This document shows, in pieces, positions 11,893 to 22,772 of a stretch of 64,000 bases of DNA (the first letter of the stretch is position 1; each line of letters starts with the position of its first letter). The DNA comes from Hormiphora californensis. Taxonomy: Eukaryota > Ctenophora > Tentaculata > Cydippida > Pleurobrachiidae. The position numbers were made by a program, and so were the translations under genes. Location: the NCBI GenBank assembly GCA_020137815.1, contig CM035356.1:1736906-1800905 (forward strand), given 5' to 3'. The notes beneath the pieces were generated by a model. That model did no database searches, was not told where the DNA came from, and saw nothing but the letters and a program-made list of their open reading frames with translations.

Positions 11893-14697
11893 TTAAGAAA
11901 TAAGGAATCTAGATAGATCAGTCAACTCTTCTTTTAAATTAATAGTAGGCTTCTCTCTGTTAATATAATATGCTTCTATAATCTTTCTATATAAGATACG
12001 TGACTCTGTTGTAATAATCTCAAAACTCAAATCAGGTACTGTCTTATTATGAAACTGTTTATAGTGCACTGCGAGTGCCATCTCCGAGTAAGATTTCAAC
12101 GTAGGGGAGGTGGCATACCGGAGATGTTCTCCAAAGCGGTCTTTAGCTGTTCTCCCCGTTTCCCCGATGTAGATCTCTTTACAGATGTTACAGGTAATCC
12201 GGTATACTGGAGCAGTCACCTGGCAGTTCCTCTCCCCCTCTAGCCGTGGACATATTTTACATGATCTCCCCCCACAGTAAGCTGCTCCATTGTCAAGGGG
12301 CCGTGAGCTACAGAAGATGTTACGTAGCTTGGTACCTGGAGTAAATACTGTTTTGATAGGAAGAGAGCGGCTAGAGATAAACTTCTGGATCGATAATGAA
12401 AATGATTCAGAGATGTAAGGCAGTTTCAAAATAACACAGTCCTCCACCTGCTGCTTCTGACCCTGGTACAAACGACAGCTCTGTTGTTGTGCGAACTGAC
12501 GAGGGTTCTGGTACCCATTAGCAATCAGCAGGTTGTCCACTATTCTCAGGGATGCCTCCTCTTGTTCCGAATCTGATGCACTTAGCCTCGCTGTGGCGTA
12601 GAAATTACGGACAGTTTGGATTTTAGTGGAAATAGGGTGGTGACTGTTCGCGTGCAGTGTGATATTCTTGCGAGCCTCCTTGCGGTAGAAACGCGTCTGC
12701 ACCTCCCCAGATTCGGTGACCCGGATGTTAGTACCCAAGAAAGGTACAAAGTCATCACCCTCTGGAAAGTCAACCTCCCATTTGATAAGATGGTCCGGAT
12801 CCTGCTCACCTATCTTATCAAAGAAACACACTGCCTCCTCTCTCGTATAACATACGGTACAGGCATCATCAATGTACCGCCCATATAGAATAGGCAAGTA
12901 CGATACGTCGGTGTAGAGGGTGGCTCTCTCGAACATAAAAACTCTCACCACTGCTGCTATGGGACTAGGGGCACATCCCATGAATAGCCCCCGGAGTTGT
13001 TTGTAGAGGCGCCCATCATACGTAAAGAATGAACTCTCCAGTATCAGATCTAGACACTCATGGACATCTACCAACTCTAGACCCCTTAGGTTCAAGACGT
13101 CCAAGTGTTCCTCGGCAAAAGATACCAAGGACGATATACATGCCTGTATGTTCAGGTTGGTGTAGAGGGCACTGATATCTCCACTGCAAAACTTCTTACC
13201 ACGGAGAACCTCTGGTGACAGATCTCTGAGCCATTGTAGATGAGTATGGATGTTTTTCAGGTGTGGAGAGACCTCATCAAGCAATGGACTCAGGATGGAG
13301 GTTATTAACCAGGCTAGTTTAGCGGTGGGTGAGCCAATACAGGATACTATGGGACGTACCTTGCATGTAGATAAGAACTGATCCGGTGATACTATCTGAC
13401 TAGCGTCGAATTTGTGCGTCTTAATCAGAATGTACATGCACGGTAACCTGGATTGAGTAGTGTGGAGTGCCAAGATCATGTCCTTACCCATTTTCCTCCG
13501 TATGACGATCTGCTCCCACAGGTTGTTACATTTGCTCTGGAGGGTTTGGGTCATGTTGGTTATCTGGGTTAGGTATGTGACAGGTGTCGGTTTTGCAACC
13601 AACACCTGGCTACCAGCGTAGTTTCGGGTCGGCTGGACTAGCTGGTACACCCCAACTGAGCTGTCCAGGTGTAGTTTGGTTAGCTCATGTTGTATATCCC
13701 TGGGGGTGACCACAAACTCTCCCCCCTTGTCGGACACTGAGATGTGTAGTTCAGACTTCTTGGCTCTCAGAGATCTGAGGCCAGCTGCCTGCTGGTTAGA
13801 TAGGTTGAACGGTACCCGGCAGGTTGACAGGAGTCGTGTGGCCAGCTGTTGCAAGTTGCGTAGATCGTCCTCTATTTGGCAATTGGAGACGGGGGGTGGT
13901 TTAAGATGACGCTTTCCAATTGGAGCCCCCTCACTCCGCCATGACTGAATCTGTGTGCATACTGTGGGCCTCTCCTCTGTGGCAACTTTCCATCTAAGTC
14001 TATACGCGGTCGCTGCGATCTCATGGTTAACCTGCTGATGGAGCTTCTCATCTACTCGAGTGGACAGAGAGAAATTAGGACCTAGGTCTAATAGCGACTT
14101 CTCATCATCCGAAAGCTCTTCCAGAATCGGGGTGGTACGATTCTCCATCAGGACACTAGGTTCCACTGGATCGGTACATGCGGCAGGGTGCTCAGTGTAA
14201 TAGACAGGGGTGGCGGGAGGTGCACTTTGCAAGTGGAGCTGGTGGGCATACTTAGCACGAAGTTTATCCTTCGCCTGAAGCTTCATAGAGTGGTTGTTAC
14301 TCTCAAAAAGACAGTTGATGCTCTGGAACACGTGAGACGGGACAGAGTGATACAGCTGGTCACGGTGATCAATAATAGCGGTTTTTAGATTGCGAATGCG
14401 AGTAAAATGTTCTGAGATGGCACGACTCAATGCAAGCAGCTTCAGTCTACGTACAAGCTCCCAAGATTTGTACGGAGGACCAGAGGGAAATAAGACAGAG
14501 CTGTTCACATGAATACTGTTGTTTATAAAAGCTGGAAAAATGTTGGTATGTTTACACTTTTTCAGGAAGTTTAGTCTTTGCTCATCAAATTTGAGTTTCT
14601 CACCCAGTGAGATAAAAGATTTGGACAAACCGAACAGTTGAGGAGATAAAAGAAGCTGACAGAGAATAAGGATCGGTTGATTGTTTATTAGCCGCAT
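11893..14697 (-). CDS. Penelope-like retroelement polyprotein: reverse transcriptase plus GIY-YIG endonuclease
   Basis: Uninterrupted 934-residue ORF of a Penelope-like element, which copies its RNA into the genome. Reverse-transcriptase motifs run in order: YILIKTHKF, CKVRPIVSCIGSPTAKLAW, the first catalytic aspartate in SGDISALYTNL, LRGLFMGCAPSPIAAVV, and the catalytic YIDD in YGRYIDDACTV, followed by VPFLGTNI. A Cys-rich linker (YCGGRSCKICPRL) precedes a GIY-YIG nuclease (about 835-905: ITCNICKEIYIGETGRTAKD) that would nick the target. All catalytic signatures are present and there are no stops, so the copy may be young. It is flanked by pseudo-LTRs and lies opposite in strand to GPANK1 and cereblon. 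Confidence 0.92.
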   Translation of the reverse strand: MRLINNQPILILCQLLLSPQLFGLSKSFISLGEKLKFDEQRLNFLKKCKHTNIFPAFINNSIHVNSSVLFPSGPPYKSWELVRRLKLLALSRAISEHFTRIRNLKTAIIDHRDQLYHSVPSHVFQSINCLFESNNHSMKLQAKDKLRAKYAHQLHLQSAPPATPVYYTEHPAACTDPVEPSVLMENRTTPILEELSDDEKSLLDLGPNFSLSTRVDEKLHQQVNHEIAATAYRLRWKVATEERPTVCTQIQSWRSEGAPIGKRHLKPPPVSNCQIEDDLRNLQQLATRLLSTCRVPFNLSNQQAAGLRSLRAKKSELHISVSDKGGEFVVTPRDIQHELTKLHLDSSVGVYQLVQPTRNYAGSQVLVAKPTPVTYLTQITNMTQTLQSKCNNLWEQIVIRRKMGKDMILALHTTQSRLPCMYILIKTHKFDASQIVSPDQFLSTCKVRPIVSCIGSPTAKLAWLITSILSPLLDEVSPHLKNIHTHLQWLRDLSPEVLRGKKFCSGDISALYTNLNIQACISSLVSFAEEHLDVLNLRGLELVDVHECLDLILESSFFTYDGRLYKQLRGLFMGCAPSPIAAVVRVFMFERATLYTDVSYLPILYGRYIDDACTVCYTREEAVCFFDKIGEQDPDHLIKWEVDFPEGDDFVPFLGTNIRVTESGEVQTRFYRKEARKNITLHANSHHPISTKIQTVRNFYATARLSASDSEQEEASLRIVDNLLIANGYQNPRQFAQQQSCRLYQGQKQQVEDCVILKLPYISESFSLSIQKFISSRSLPIKTVFTPGTKLRNIFCSSRPLDNGAAYCGGRSCKICPRLEGERNCQVTAPVYRITCNICKEIYIGETGRTAKDRFGEHLRYATSPTLKSYSEMALAVHYKQFHNKTVPDLSFEIITTESRILYRKIIEAYYINREKPTINLKEELTDLSRFLIS

Positions 14698-14702
14698 ATC
14701 AG

Positions 14703-15055
14703 TGAGGAAGTTTTGTTTTCTCCTTCCGGCTGGACAAATGAGTAGACGTAGATTTTATTGTAGAATAACGCTATCAATTTCGGCGCACAGCACCATCTTC
14801 AGGCTATAATATACGGAATATACATGTTAGAAAAACTGTACACATACCAATCGTAAAATAAAAATTACTGGAAAATTCTAAAGCTAAGCTAATTTAGTGA
14901 AATAGTAAAAAGTTGAAAAACTACACGCGGGACTGAAAAATTATAAAACAAAAAGTAAAGACTAGGAAATAAACGGGGTTTAAATAGTAAAGAAATAAGA
15001 TCAGATAGTGAAATAAGATAGGAATCACGCGACTGCTCAAAAAGATATCTAGCTA
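14703..15055 (-). repeat. Right pseudo-LTR of Penelope-like element 1
   Basis: Direct repeat of 11490-11838. It begins immediately beyond the start codon of the ORF and, apart from the insertion at 15057-15646, would run straight into the 3' end of a second element copy. That tandem arrangement is known for Penelope-like elements. Confidence 0.75.
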
Positions 15056-15056
15056 A

Positions 15057-15646
15057 CAAGAATTATTATTGCATTATGTTTCATAATGCTGTGTTTCCCT
15101 GCCAACGAACACTCGAACCGATCACTGATAAACTATGAGATCTGGTAAGCGCCGCTCACAGTCACACCAGACGATACCGTGCAATGTGATCTGATCGTCG
15201 TCCGCCAACGCCTAATTACAATGTTATGTGACACCAAGCTATGCATGGGAAACTTCTCACGTTCCCTCAGTCACCATACTAACGAGCTGAGCTTTCAACG
15301 CCTTTTAGTTTCAATCAGATTTACCAAGAAGTTAAATCCATTCGAGCGCTACGGCTATGCTGTAACGCGCGAGGTGTGTATACATACGCTGCATTGAGAG
15401 TGTGCGCGCGCAGCAAATTCTGAGCGCGCGCCACCGAAATCCGTACTGTAATAACTTTGCGGACGAACTTTTCAAAATTGTCAGCATCGCGGTTGTCAGG
15501 CTGCTACCGTGACACACGCGATTTTGACCACGCTCGAGTTACTATTTCAAATCCGAGATTTCTAAACCCTTTATGATCTTTTTAGCACACGTGCTAAAAC
15601 GATCATCCGGGTGGATGCCCTTCGGGCATCCACCCGGGCAGGGAAA
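15057..15646. mobile_element. ~590-bp insertion splitting the junction of the two Penelope-like copies
   Basis: In element 1 the words CTAGCTA and AAAATACTCAATGACC are adjacent (11832-11850). Here the same words are separated by about 590 bp of unrelated sequence. The right end carries two hairpins: TTAGCACACGTGCTAA, then GGTGGATGCCCTTCGGGCAT continuing to CCACCCGGGC. A similar pair of hairpins followed by CACCCGGGCGAAAAA sits at 10230-10305, suggesting a family with structured 3' ends. No coding sequence is convincing. Confidence 0.55.
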
Positions 15647-15648
15647 AA

Positions 15649-17118
15649 ATACTCAATGACCAATATGGCCGTTAGAAAATACTAAAAACGGATAATATTA
15701 AGAAATAAGGAATCTAGATAGATCAGTCAACTCTTCTTTTAAATTAATAGTAGGCTTCTCTCTGTTAATATAATATGCTTCTATAATCTTTCTATATAAG
15801 ATACGTGACTCTGTTGTAATAATCTCAAAACTCAAATCAGGTACTGTCTTATTATGAAACTGTTTATAGTGCACTGCGAGTGCCATCTCCGAGTAAGATT
15901 TCAACGTAGGGGAGGTGGCATACCGGAGATGTTCTCCAAAGCGGTCTTTAGCTGTTCTCCCCGTTTCCCCGATGTAGATCTCTTTACAGATGTTACAGGT
16001 AATCCGGTATACTGGAGCAGTCACCTGGCAGTTCCTCTCCCCCTCTAGCCGTGGACCCCCAACTGTTCGGTTTGTCCAAATCTTTTATCTCACTGGGTGA
16101 GAAACTCAAATTTGATGAGCAAAGACTAAACTTCCTGAAAAAGTGTAAACATACCAACATTTTTCCAGCTTTTATAAACAACAGTATTCATGTGAACAGC
16201 TCTGTCTTATTTCCCTCTGGTCCTCCGTACAAATCTTGGGAGCTTGTACGTAGACTGAAGCTGCTTGCATTGAGTCGTGCCATCTCAGAACATTTTACTC
16301 GCATTCGCAATCTAAAAACCGCTATTATTGATCACCGTGACCAGCTGTATCACTCTGTCCCGTCTCACGTGTTCCAGAGCATCAACTGTCTTTTTGAGAG
16401 TAACAACCACTCTATGAAGCTTCAGGCGAAGGATAAACTTCGTGCTAAGTATGCCCACCAGCTCCACTTGCAAAGTGCACCTCCCGCCACCCCTGTCTAT
16501 TACACTGAGCACCCTGCCGCATGTACCGATCCAGTGGAACCTAGTGTCCTGATGGAGAATCGTACCACCCCGATTCTGGAAGAGCTTTCGGATGATGAGA
16601 AGTCGCTATTAGACCTAGGTCCTAATTTCTCTCTGTCCACTCGAGTAGATGAGAAGCTCCATCAGCAGGTTAACCATGAGATCGCAGCGACCGCGTATAG
16701 ACTTAGATGGAAAGTTGCCACAGAGGAGAGGCCCACAGTATGCACACAGATTCAGTCATGGCGGAGTGAGGGGGCTCCAATTGGAAAGCGTCATCTTAAA
16801 CCACCCCCCGTCTCCAATTGCCAAATAGAGGACGATCTACGCAACTTGCAACAGCTGGCCACACGACTCCTGTCAACCTGCCGGGTACCGTTCAACCTAT
16901 CTAACCAGCAGGCAGCTGGCCTCAGATCTCTGAGAGCCAAGAAGTCTGAACTACACATCTCAGTGTCCGACAAGGGGGGAGAGTTTGTGGTCACCCCCAG
17001 GGATATACAACATGAGCTAACCAAACTACACCTGGACAGCTCAGTTGGGGTGTACCAGCTAGTCCAGCCGACCCGAAACTACGCTGGTAGCCAGGTGTTG
17101 GTTGCAAATAATAAATAA
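15649..17118. pseudogene. Penelope-like element 2: internally inverted and deleted copy
   Basis: 15649-16054 is the 3' end of the element on the minus strand, encoding the last ~108 residues including the GIY-YIG domain (stop at 15698-15700). At 16055 it joins abruptly to the 5' part in the opposite orientation, so 16055-17107 encodes on the plus strand about the first 350 residues of the element 1 protein. The middle, including the whole catalytic reverse-transcriptase core, is missing. A 3' part in sense with an inverted 5' part and a deletion at the switch is the pattern called twin priming in LINE elements. The copy cannot encode a working protein. Confidence 0.8.
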
Positions 17119-17153
17119 ATAATCAACCGATCCTTATTCTCTGTTAAACATTC

Positions 17154-17167
17154 ATTGTTTTAATCCT
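17154..17167. repeat. Right copy of 14-bp target-site duplication
   Basis: Exact copy of 11476-11489. Between the end of the inverted Penelope fragment and this site is a 23-bp piece of the element's extreme 5' coding end (about 17131-17153). Confidence 0.8.
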
Positions 17168-17247
17168 TGCATTCACCCCCATTTGTCTACTGCCGTTATC
17201 ATCAGTTTGTCTCAGTTGTATCATCTATTATCAGTTTCATCAGTTAA

Positions 17248-19919
17248 ATGGATTTAGAAGAGGAAGTTATGACAGAAGAAGTGGATGATATCCCGCTGAT
17301 AGAAGGAACTCTAGACAGAGAAACAGAACCTGAAAACAACATAGTACAAGAGGGGGTGGAGGAGGAGTTTCACAGTGCTGAAGAGGCTGGGCTTCGTTTT
17401 GCCGCGCTTCGCATGGCCAGTGTAGGGGTGGCCGCGTCACCAACTGAAGAGGGTACACCTCATAATGAGGAGGTGGACGATACAGATGATGACGATGAAC
17501 TGGTTATCATTGAACCTCCCAGCGCTGCACCAGACCCCCAGAGGGTCCTGGAGAGAGATGTAGATTATGATATCATAATTCCATCTCGTCACTCGTACCT
17601 TGGTAAGTGCATCATTGTCGATCTTGGAAAATATAGTATAATTTTGGGTTTTATGTTCTATTTATTTTGTGTACAATACAAAAACTATTTCGTAATCCTT
17701 GTAATTCTTCCCTGCAGAAACACGAATGCAGAGAGTAGAGGGGTACAACTATTGGCTAGACCACACCGAGATCCCAATATTCCTGATTCCACTAGATGTC
17801 ATTGCAATACCAGGTAACTCTCCTTGGTCGACCCTGTTTCACCACACCCCACATGTAAAATGTAAGGAAGGGTTAGAACTTAATAAGTAGCTCATACTAT
17901 GAATCATAGAATAAAGGGATGTGTGTGTTATAATATAGAAGTCATTATCATTGCAGGTCAGACTGTCCCACTAAGTTTAATATCATTGCAGGTCAGACTG
18001 TCCCACTAAGGATAAAAGAAACCTCACTACAGTACGCACTAATCAGACATCTACTTGATCAGAATGAGAACACATTCGGTGCTGTATACATGCCTGCAGA
18101 GAGGTTAGTGTTGCAGGTCTGGGGCGGGGTAACAATTCATGTCGAATCTTGATCTACCCTCACAGAGCCTGCACTGAAATATATAATATATATAATATAA
18201 ATGACCCGGTGTGAGCCACACAATAATTCCATTCTTCCTGTCAGGACAGCCATGGTGATGTTCAGAACCTGGTCCCGGTTTGGTGTAACTGTGCAGATCG
18301 AGGAGGTTTCCCACGACACCCCCCACCAGATAGTCCTGAAGTGCAAGGGAAGGCAGCGTTTCAAGACCAAATCAGTAGAAAGGCAGGCTGATAGAAGTCT
18401 CAAGGCAACCGTTGTGATAAGACCAGACTTGATGCCGTGCAGAATAACAGACCCAGCTGGAAAGTTGCGTGGAGAGTTCAGTACCGGGGTGTGGCCAGAG
18501 TGGATGTGGAAACTACATGACCCATACGAAATAATGGAGAAAATCAGAAAAATAGTAAGTGAGATATGAAATCCTTCTTGGGTTTTCTAGTAATGTCTGA
18601 AATCCTTGCCATCCCGTTGAAATGGTCGAGCAATGATCACATGATTGATGATATCGTGTGTTGTGACTGTGAGGCACACTCGCACGGTGGAGTGGGACAG
18701 TAACGCGCGATACCAGCCCCATAGAGAACTTAGCGCGCAGTGCGTCACGTGACACAATACTGATCACATCTCCACCAAAGAACAAATCTTCAAGTTTTGA
18801 ACACCGTTTAAAAAACCCTGACCGATGTTCAGAGTTCAGACCTGAACCATCTGCAAAATGTTAAAACCACACTGTTTTCAGATAGCTCGTGATAGCCCCC
18901 AGGTGAATCTAAAGATAGCCCCAATAGACCCTGTGATGTTTTCCTTTTGGCTGATATCAGCCATGCCATTCGCATCTGAGCAAAGGTAAATGAGCACTGA
19001 CAAGTTGAAAGTATGTACTGCCGCGGACAGTGTAGTACCACTGTGGCGAGTAGTTGTCTTGCTCGACCCCCTGACTCCGCGGGTGCCGGGTTGTATAAAA
19101 TGGTATAATAACATTATACAGCTGGATATAACATCCTTCCTTTGTAGGGTGGGCATGCTTCAGGAGGACAGTGTTGTTATCAGGCTGGTCAACCAACTCC
19201 GTCATCTAGAGGATCTGGGGAGACACTTCTACTGCTGCACTAATTGTGGCTGGGAGATTATTAAATCTAGCAACCTCATTTCTATGTCAACTGATAGTCC
19301 ATTCTTTGTCAACCCCAATGGTATAACGCTGATATTGAAGGGCCTCATATCACCTACAAAATAATAAACTATTTCCCCCGTACTTTCTGAAACTATTTGA
19401 CTGATTTCAGGGAATGTGTTTGAGACGGTGACTGCATACAGTGTTTCTAACACAGTCACCAATGCAGCAGAACCCACGGAAAAGGATTCTTGGTTCCCTG
19501 GCTATGCCTGGACTTTCATTCATTGCTGGTGGTAAGCACAGAATTATACTTCATTGTTTTGTTCAAACTCTTTTTGTTTTTGCGGGGAAGGAGGGTCGAA
19601 CAAGGCAGATACTTCAGACTCTCCCGCATTTTGACTAATTCCGGGAATTAGTCAATATGTGGGAATTCGGGAAATTCCCCGTTAATTTATGATTGGACCG
19701 CTCACACACAACTGATTGTTATAGTTTCTATTTAATTAATTTAATTGGAAACTTTCCAATGCCTCTCTCCTCAGCTGTATGTCACATCTCGGTTGGAAGT
19801 TTATTGCAGTTTCACCCAACACCAGTCCCTCTGTGTTTTATGGTGTGCAGAGGGCAGTCCTCTCACAGTCCTCTCACGCGCTGACAAGCGATCTGTCGGA
19901 GCAAGGAGAGGAAACATGA
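17248..19919 (+). CDS. CRBN: Cereblon, CUL4 ubiquitin ligase substrate receptor
   Basis: Eight exons (17248-17602, 17718-17813, 17992-18103, 18245-18554, 18882-18985, 19148-19320, 19411-19531, 19775-19919), phases all consistent, 471 residues. An acidic N-terminus is followed by a LON-like domain (RHSYLE, IPGQTVPLRI, FGAVYM, KCKGRQRFK, WPEWMWKLHDPYEIMEKI). The C-terminal CULT domain holds the zinc cysteines (CTNC, then CWCC) and all three tryptophans of the thalidomide/degron pocket (WFPGYAW and SHLGWKF). The protein recruits substrates with C-terminal cyclic imides to CUL4-DDB1. The start codon lies 80 bp after the Penelope target duplication. Exon 3 has a duplicated acceptor upstream, which would hit a stop if used. 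The last two exons are copied downstream at 24621. Confidence 0.93.
17946..18010. repeat. Duplicated 3' splice site of cereblon exon 3
   Basis: Two identical 30-bp segments (17946-17975 and 17981-18010), each containing TATCATTGCAG followed by GTCAGACTGTCCCACTAAG, separated by 5 bp. The second AG (17991) keeps frame into LRIKETSLQ. Using the first would read on to an in-frame stop. Confidence 0.9.
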
Positions 19920-22075
19920 AGATCATGTGTGTCACAGAACTCTTTTCGATAGGGACTTTGTACTTGTAACAGATTAGTATAATAGTAGACTCGTACATAA
20001 AGGTGTTTGTAAATATTTGTAAATTTTTGACTGTTTTATCTCCGACTTTTCCATTCATGAGATATGATGTGCTATATTGGATAGGACCTATCGTCCTAAT
20101 ACAGGTGGCAGGCACAATGTGCATGTCAATTGAACTCGCCCTTTCTAAAATTATAGTCATCTCTCGACAACTGAACGTTGTACTTGGGAAATTGGTTGGG
20201 GGCCCACAATACACTTTGTATTACTTGTACTAAGTTGGGTTACGAAATAACCCCTCCGGACCTTCGTGCACTGGCAAGGGAGGGGTTAGTTACTACCGTG
20301 TGCGGCAAAAAAAGGCCCCCCCTAGACCACCATAGTTGCCGATGTGGTGGAGAGCTGTAACTTGGCAGGGTTGCTCCACTATGTCTATCTTGATCCTGAC
20401 AGAAAAATCAGAGCTCTAGCTCAAAATTCATTTTCATGAACGGAATGAACTTCTCCGTTCCTTCGATATGAGACCCCCTCATCATTCAGAATTTTTTGCC
20501 CGTCTTTGGCTAACGATTATCTTTGTAATGAGACCAATTTGAGCATAATCTGATTACCAGGAGAGACACAGTGGAGGGTTTTCCGACCGTCACTCCTGAC
20601 ATGTGATCCAGGCCCGGTCACGTGGTGAAAAGTGGGTTTGGGGTGCTGTTAACATGTCTCAATAACGGATTATTGCTCTCATATCCCTTGAATATCCCTC
20701 CACAATGCTCTCAAGTCACTTTGTGATGCTGATTGATTGGGTTCATGTCACCAGTTCTTGTCAAAGTTCTCAAGCGGCCCGTTATACGAGATCATTTCAT
20801 CAAGGAGGGGCCATCTTGTGTCACTAATCAGCCTATCATCTCACATTACACTAGCCAAGGGATCTGGGGTATTTAAATCTTCAAATGTTCATCAAAATCA
20901 TTCCCAATCGTTACTTGCAATGCATTTTACACCCGCAGATGTCGCCAGTCTAATCGCTCTCCTGCGGGTGGACTGGATTGGTGTTGTCTGTGTGTCTCTC
21001 AGTACTGCTGTTGTGGAAGCAGGACCTGTAGCAGACTTCCTCCTTCCGGATCGTCCAGGATTGTTGTTCTGGCTCAAGAAGGAAACCAACACCCTCTACC
21101 CCACCATCGAACAGGAGTTCTTTATCAAGTTTGGCCGCCATGCCCCATCCAAGAAGTCCTGCAGAAAGATCCATCGGACAGTTTCAGACGAGGGCCACTC
21201 CAAAAACAACAATCCTGGACGATCCGGAAGGAGGAAGTCTGCTACAGGTCCTGCTTCCACAACAGCAGTACTGAGAGACACACAGACAACACCAATCCAG
21301 TCCACCCGCAGGAGAGCGATTAGACTGGCGACATCTGCGGGTGTAAAATGCATTGCAAGTAACGATTGGGAATGATTTTGATGAACATTTGAAGATTTAA
21401 ATACCCCAGATCCCTTGGCTAGTGTAATGTGAGATGATAGGCTGATTAGTGACACAAGATGGCCCCTCCTTGATGAAATGATCTCGTATAACGGGCCGCT
21501 TGAGAACTTTGACAAGAACTGGTGACATGAACCCAATCAATCAGCATCACAAAGTGACTTGAGAGCATTGTGGAGGGATATTCAAGGGATATGAGAGCAA
21601 TAATCCGTTATTGAGACATGTTAACAGCACCCCAAACCCACTTTTCACCACGTGACCGGGCCTGGATCACATGTCAGGAGTGACGGTCGGAAAACCCTCC
21701 ACTGTGTCTCTCCTGGTAATCAGATTATGCTCAAATTGGTCTCATTACAAAGATAATCGTTAGCCAAAGACGGGCAAAAAATTCTGAATGATGAGGGGGT
21801 CTCATATCGAAGGAACGGAGAAGTTCATTCCGTTCATGAAAATGAATTTTGAGCTAGAGCTCTGATTTTTCTGTCAGGATCAAGATAGACATAGTGGAGC
21901 AACCCTGCCAAGTTACAGCTCTCCACCACATCGGCAACTATGGTGGTCTAGGGGGGGCCTTTTTTTTGCCGCACACGTTACTTGTATCGCATCGATCAGC
22001 TCAGGGGAATAGGAGATACAACGAAATACTTCCTGCCATAAATATCCTCATGCTTTGTTGTCACCTGTCTGGCGC
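19490..22075. repeat. Segmental duplication, copy A (contains authentic cereblon 3' end)
   Basis: About 2.6 kb starting within cereblon exon 7 (TGGTTCCCTGGCTATGCCTG). It is repeated in direct orientation at 24621-27205 with high identity, including the last intron, exon 8, the 3' flank and the fold-back element. Copy A is continuous with upstream cereblon exons, so it is the source. Confidence 0.85.
20297..21977. mobile_element. Fold-back element, copy A
   Basis: Inverted arms of about 770 bp (20297-21066 and 21208-21977, ends CGTGTGCGGC / GCCGCACACG) surround a unique spacer of about 140 bp. The left arm plus spacer is open: it includes MHFTPADVASLIALLRVDW and, in the spacer, FFIKFGRHAPSKKSCRKIHR. 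That spacer peptide faintly resembles helix-turn-helix regions of mariner-type transposases. No catalytic domain is present. It lies just downstream of cereblon. Confidence 0.75.
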
Positions 22076-22132
22076 CGCGACCCATCTGAGCGCACTTTGA
22101 GAATCAAATTGGGGTCTGGCGCCGCCAGACAG
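22065..22132. mobile_element. 68-bp miniature hAT-like element with 8-bp target duplication
   Basis: The inverted ends CTGTCTGGCGCCGC and GGCGCCGCCAGACAG bracket a core with CATCTGAGCGCACTTTGAGA. Both sides carry GTTGTCAC (22057-22064 and 22133-22140). Relatives occur at 6617, 57139 and 62839. The end of the segmental duplication falls inside the left end of this element. Confidence 0.7.
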
Positions 22133-22235
22133 GTTGTCACCCCTTACTCAACTACTCATACGTTCCCTTTCCATTTGATTATGCATGCGTATATGTAATG
22201 TATATTTTAGAAACACATGACAATTCGCATGCTCT

Positions 22236-22611
<376 letters not shown>

Positions 22612-22772
22612 GTTACATACACCAGTTTATTGGCGTGCTTGTTAGGGACGCAAGCACTACAGATCCATTACATTTACATTTCTCTATCTTGAAATTATTT
22701 TGAATTGTATACCACGATTCTGATATCTTGTGTCTTGTGTCAGGTGTTATTTGAGTGTTTCAGATAAACAAT

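Noticed and set aside
11490-15055. LTR retrotransposon or endogenous retrovirus
   Set aside because: No gag, protease, integrase or primer-binding site; RT motifs plus GIY-YIG identify a Penelope-like element, whose terminal repeats are not true LTRs.
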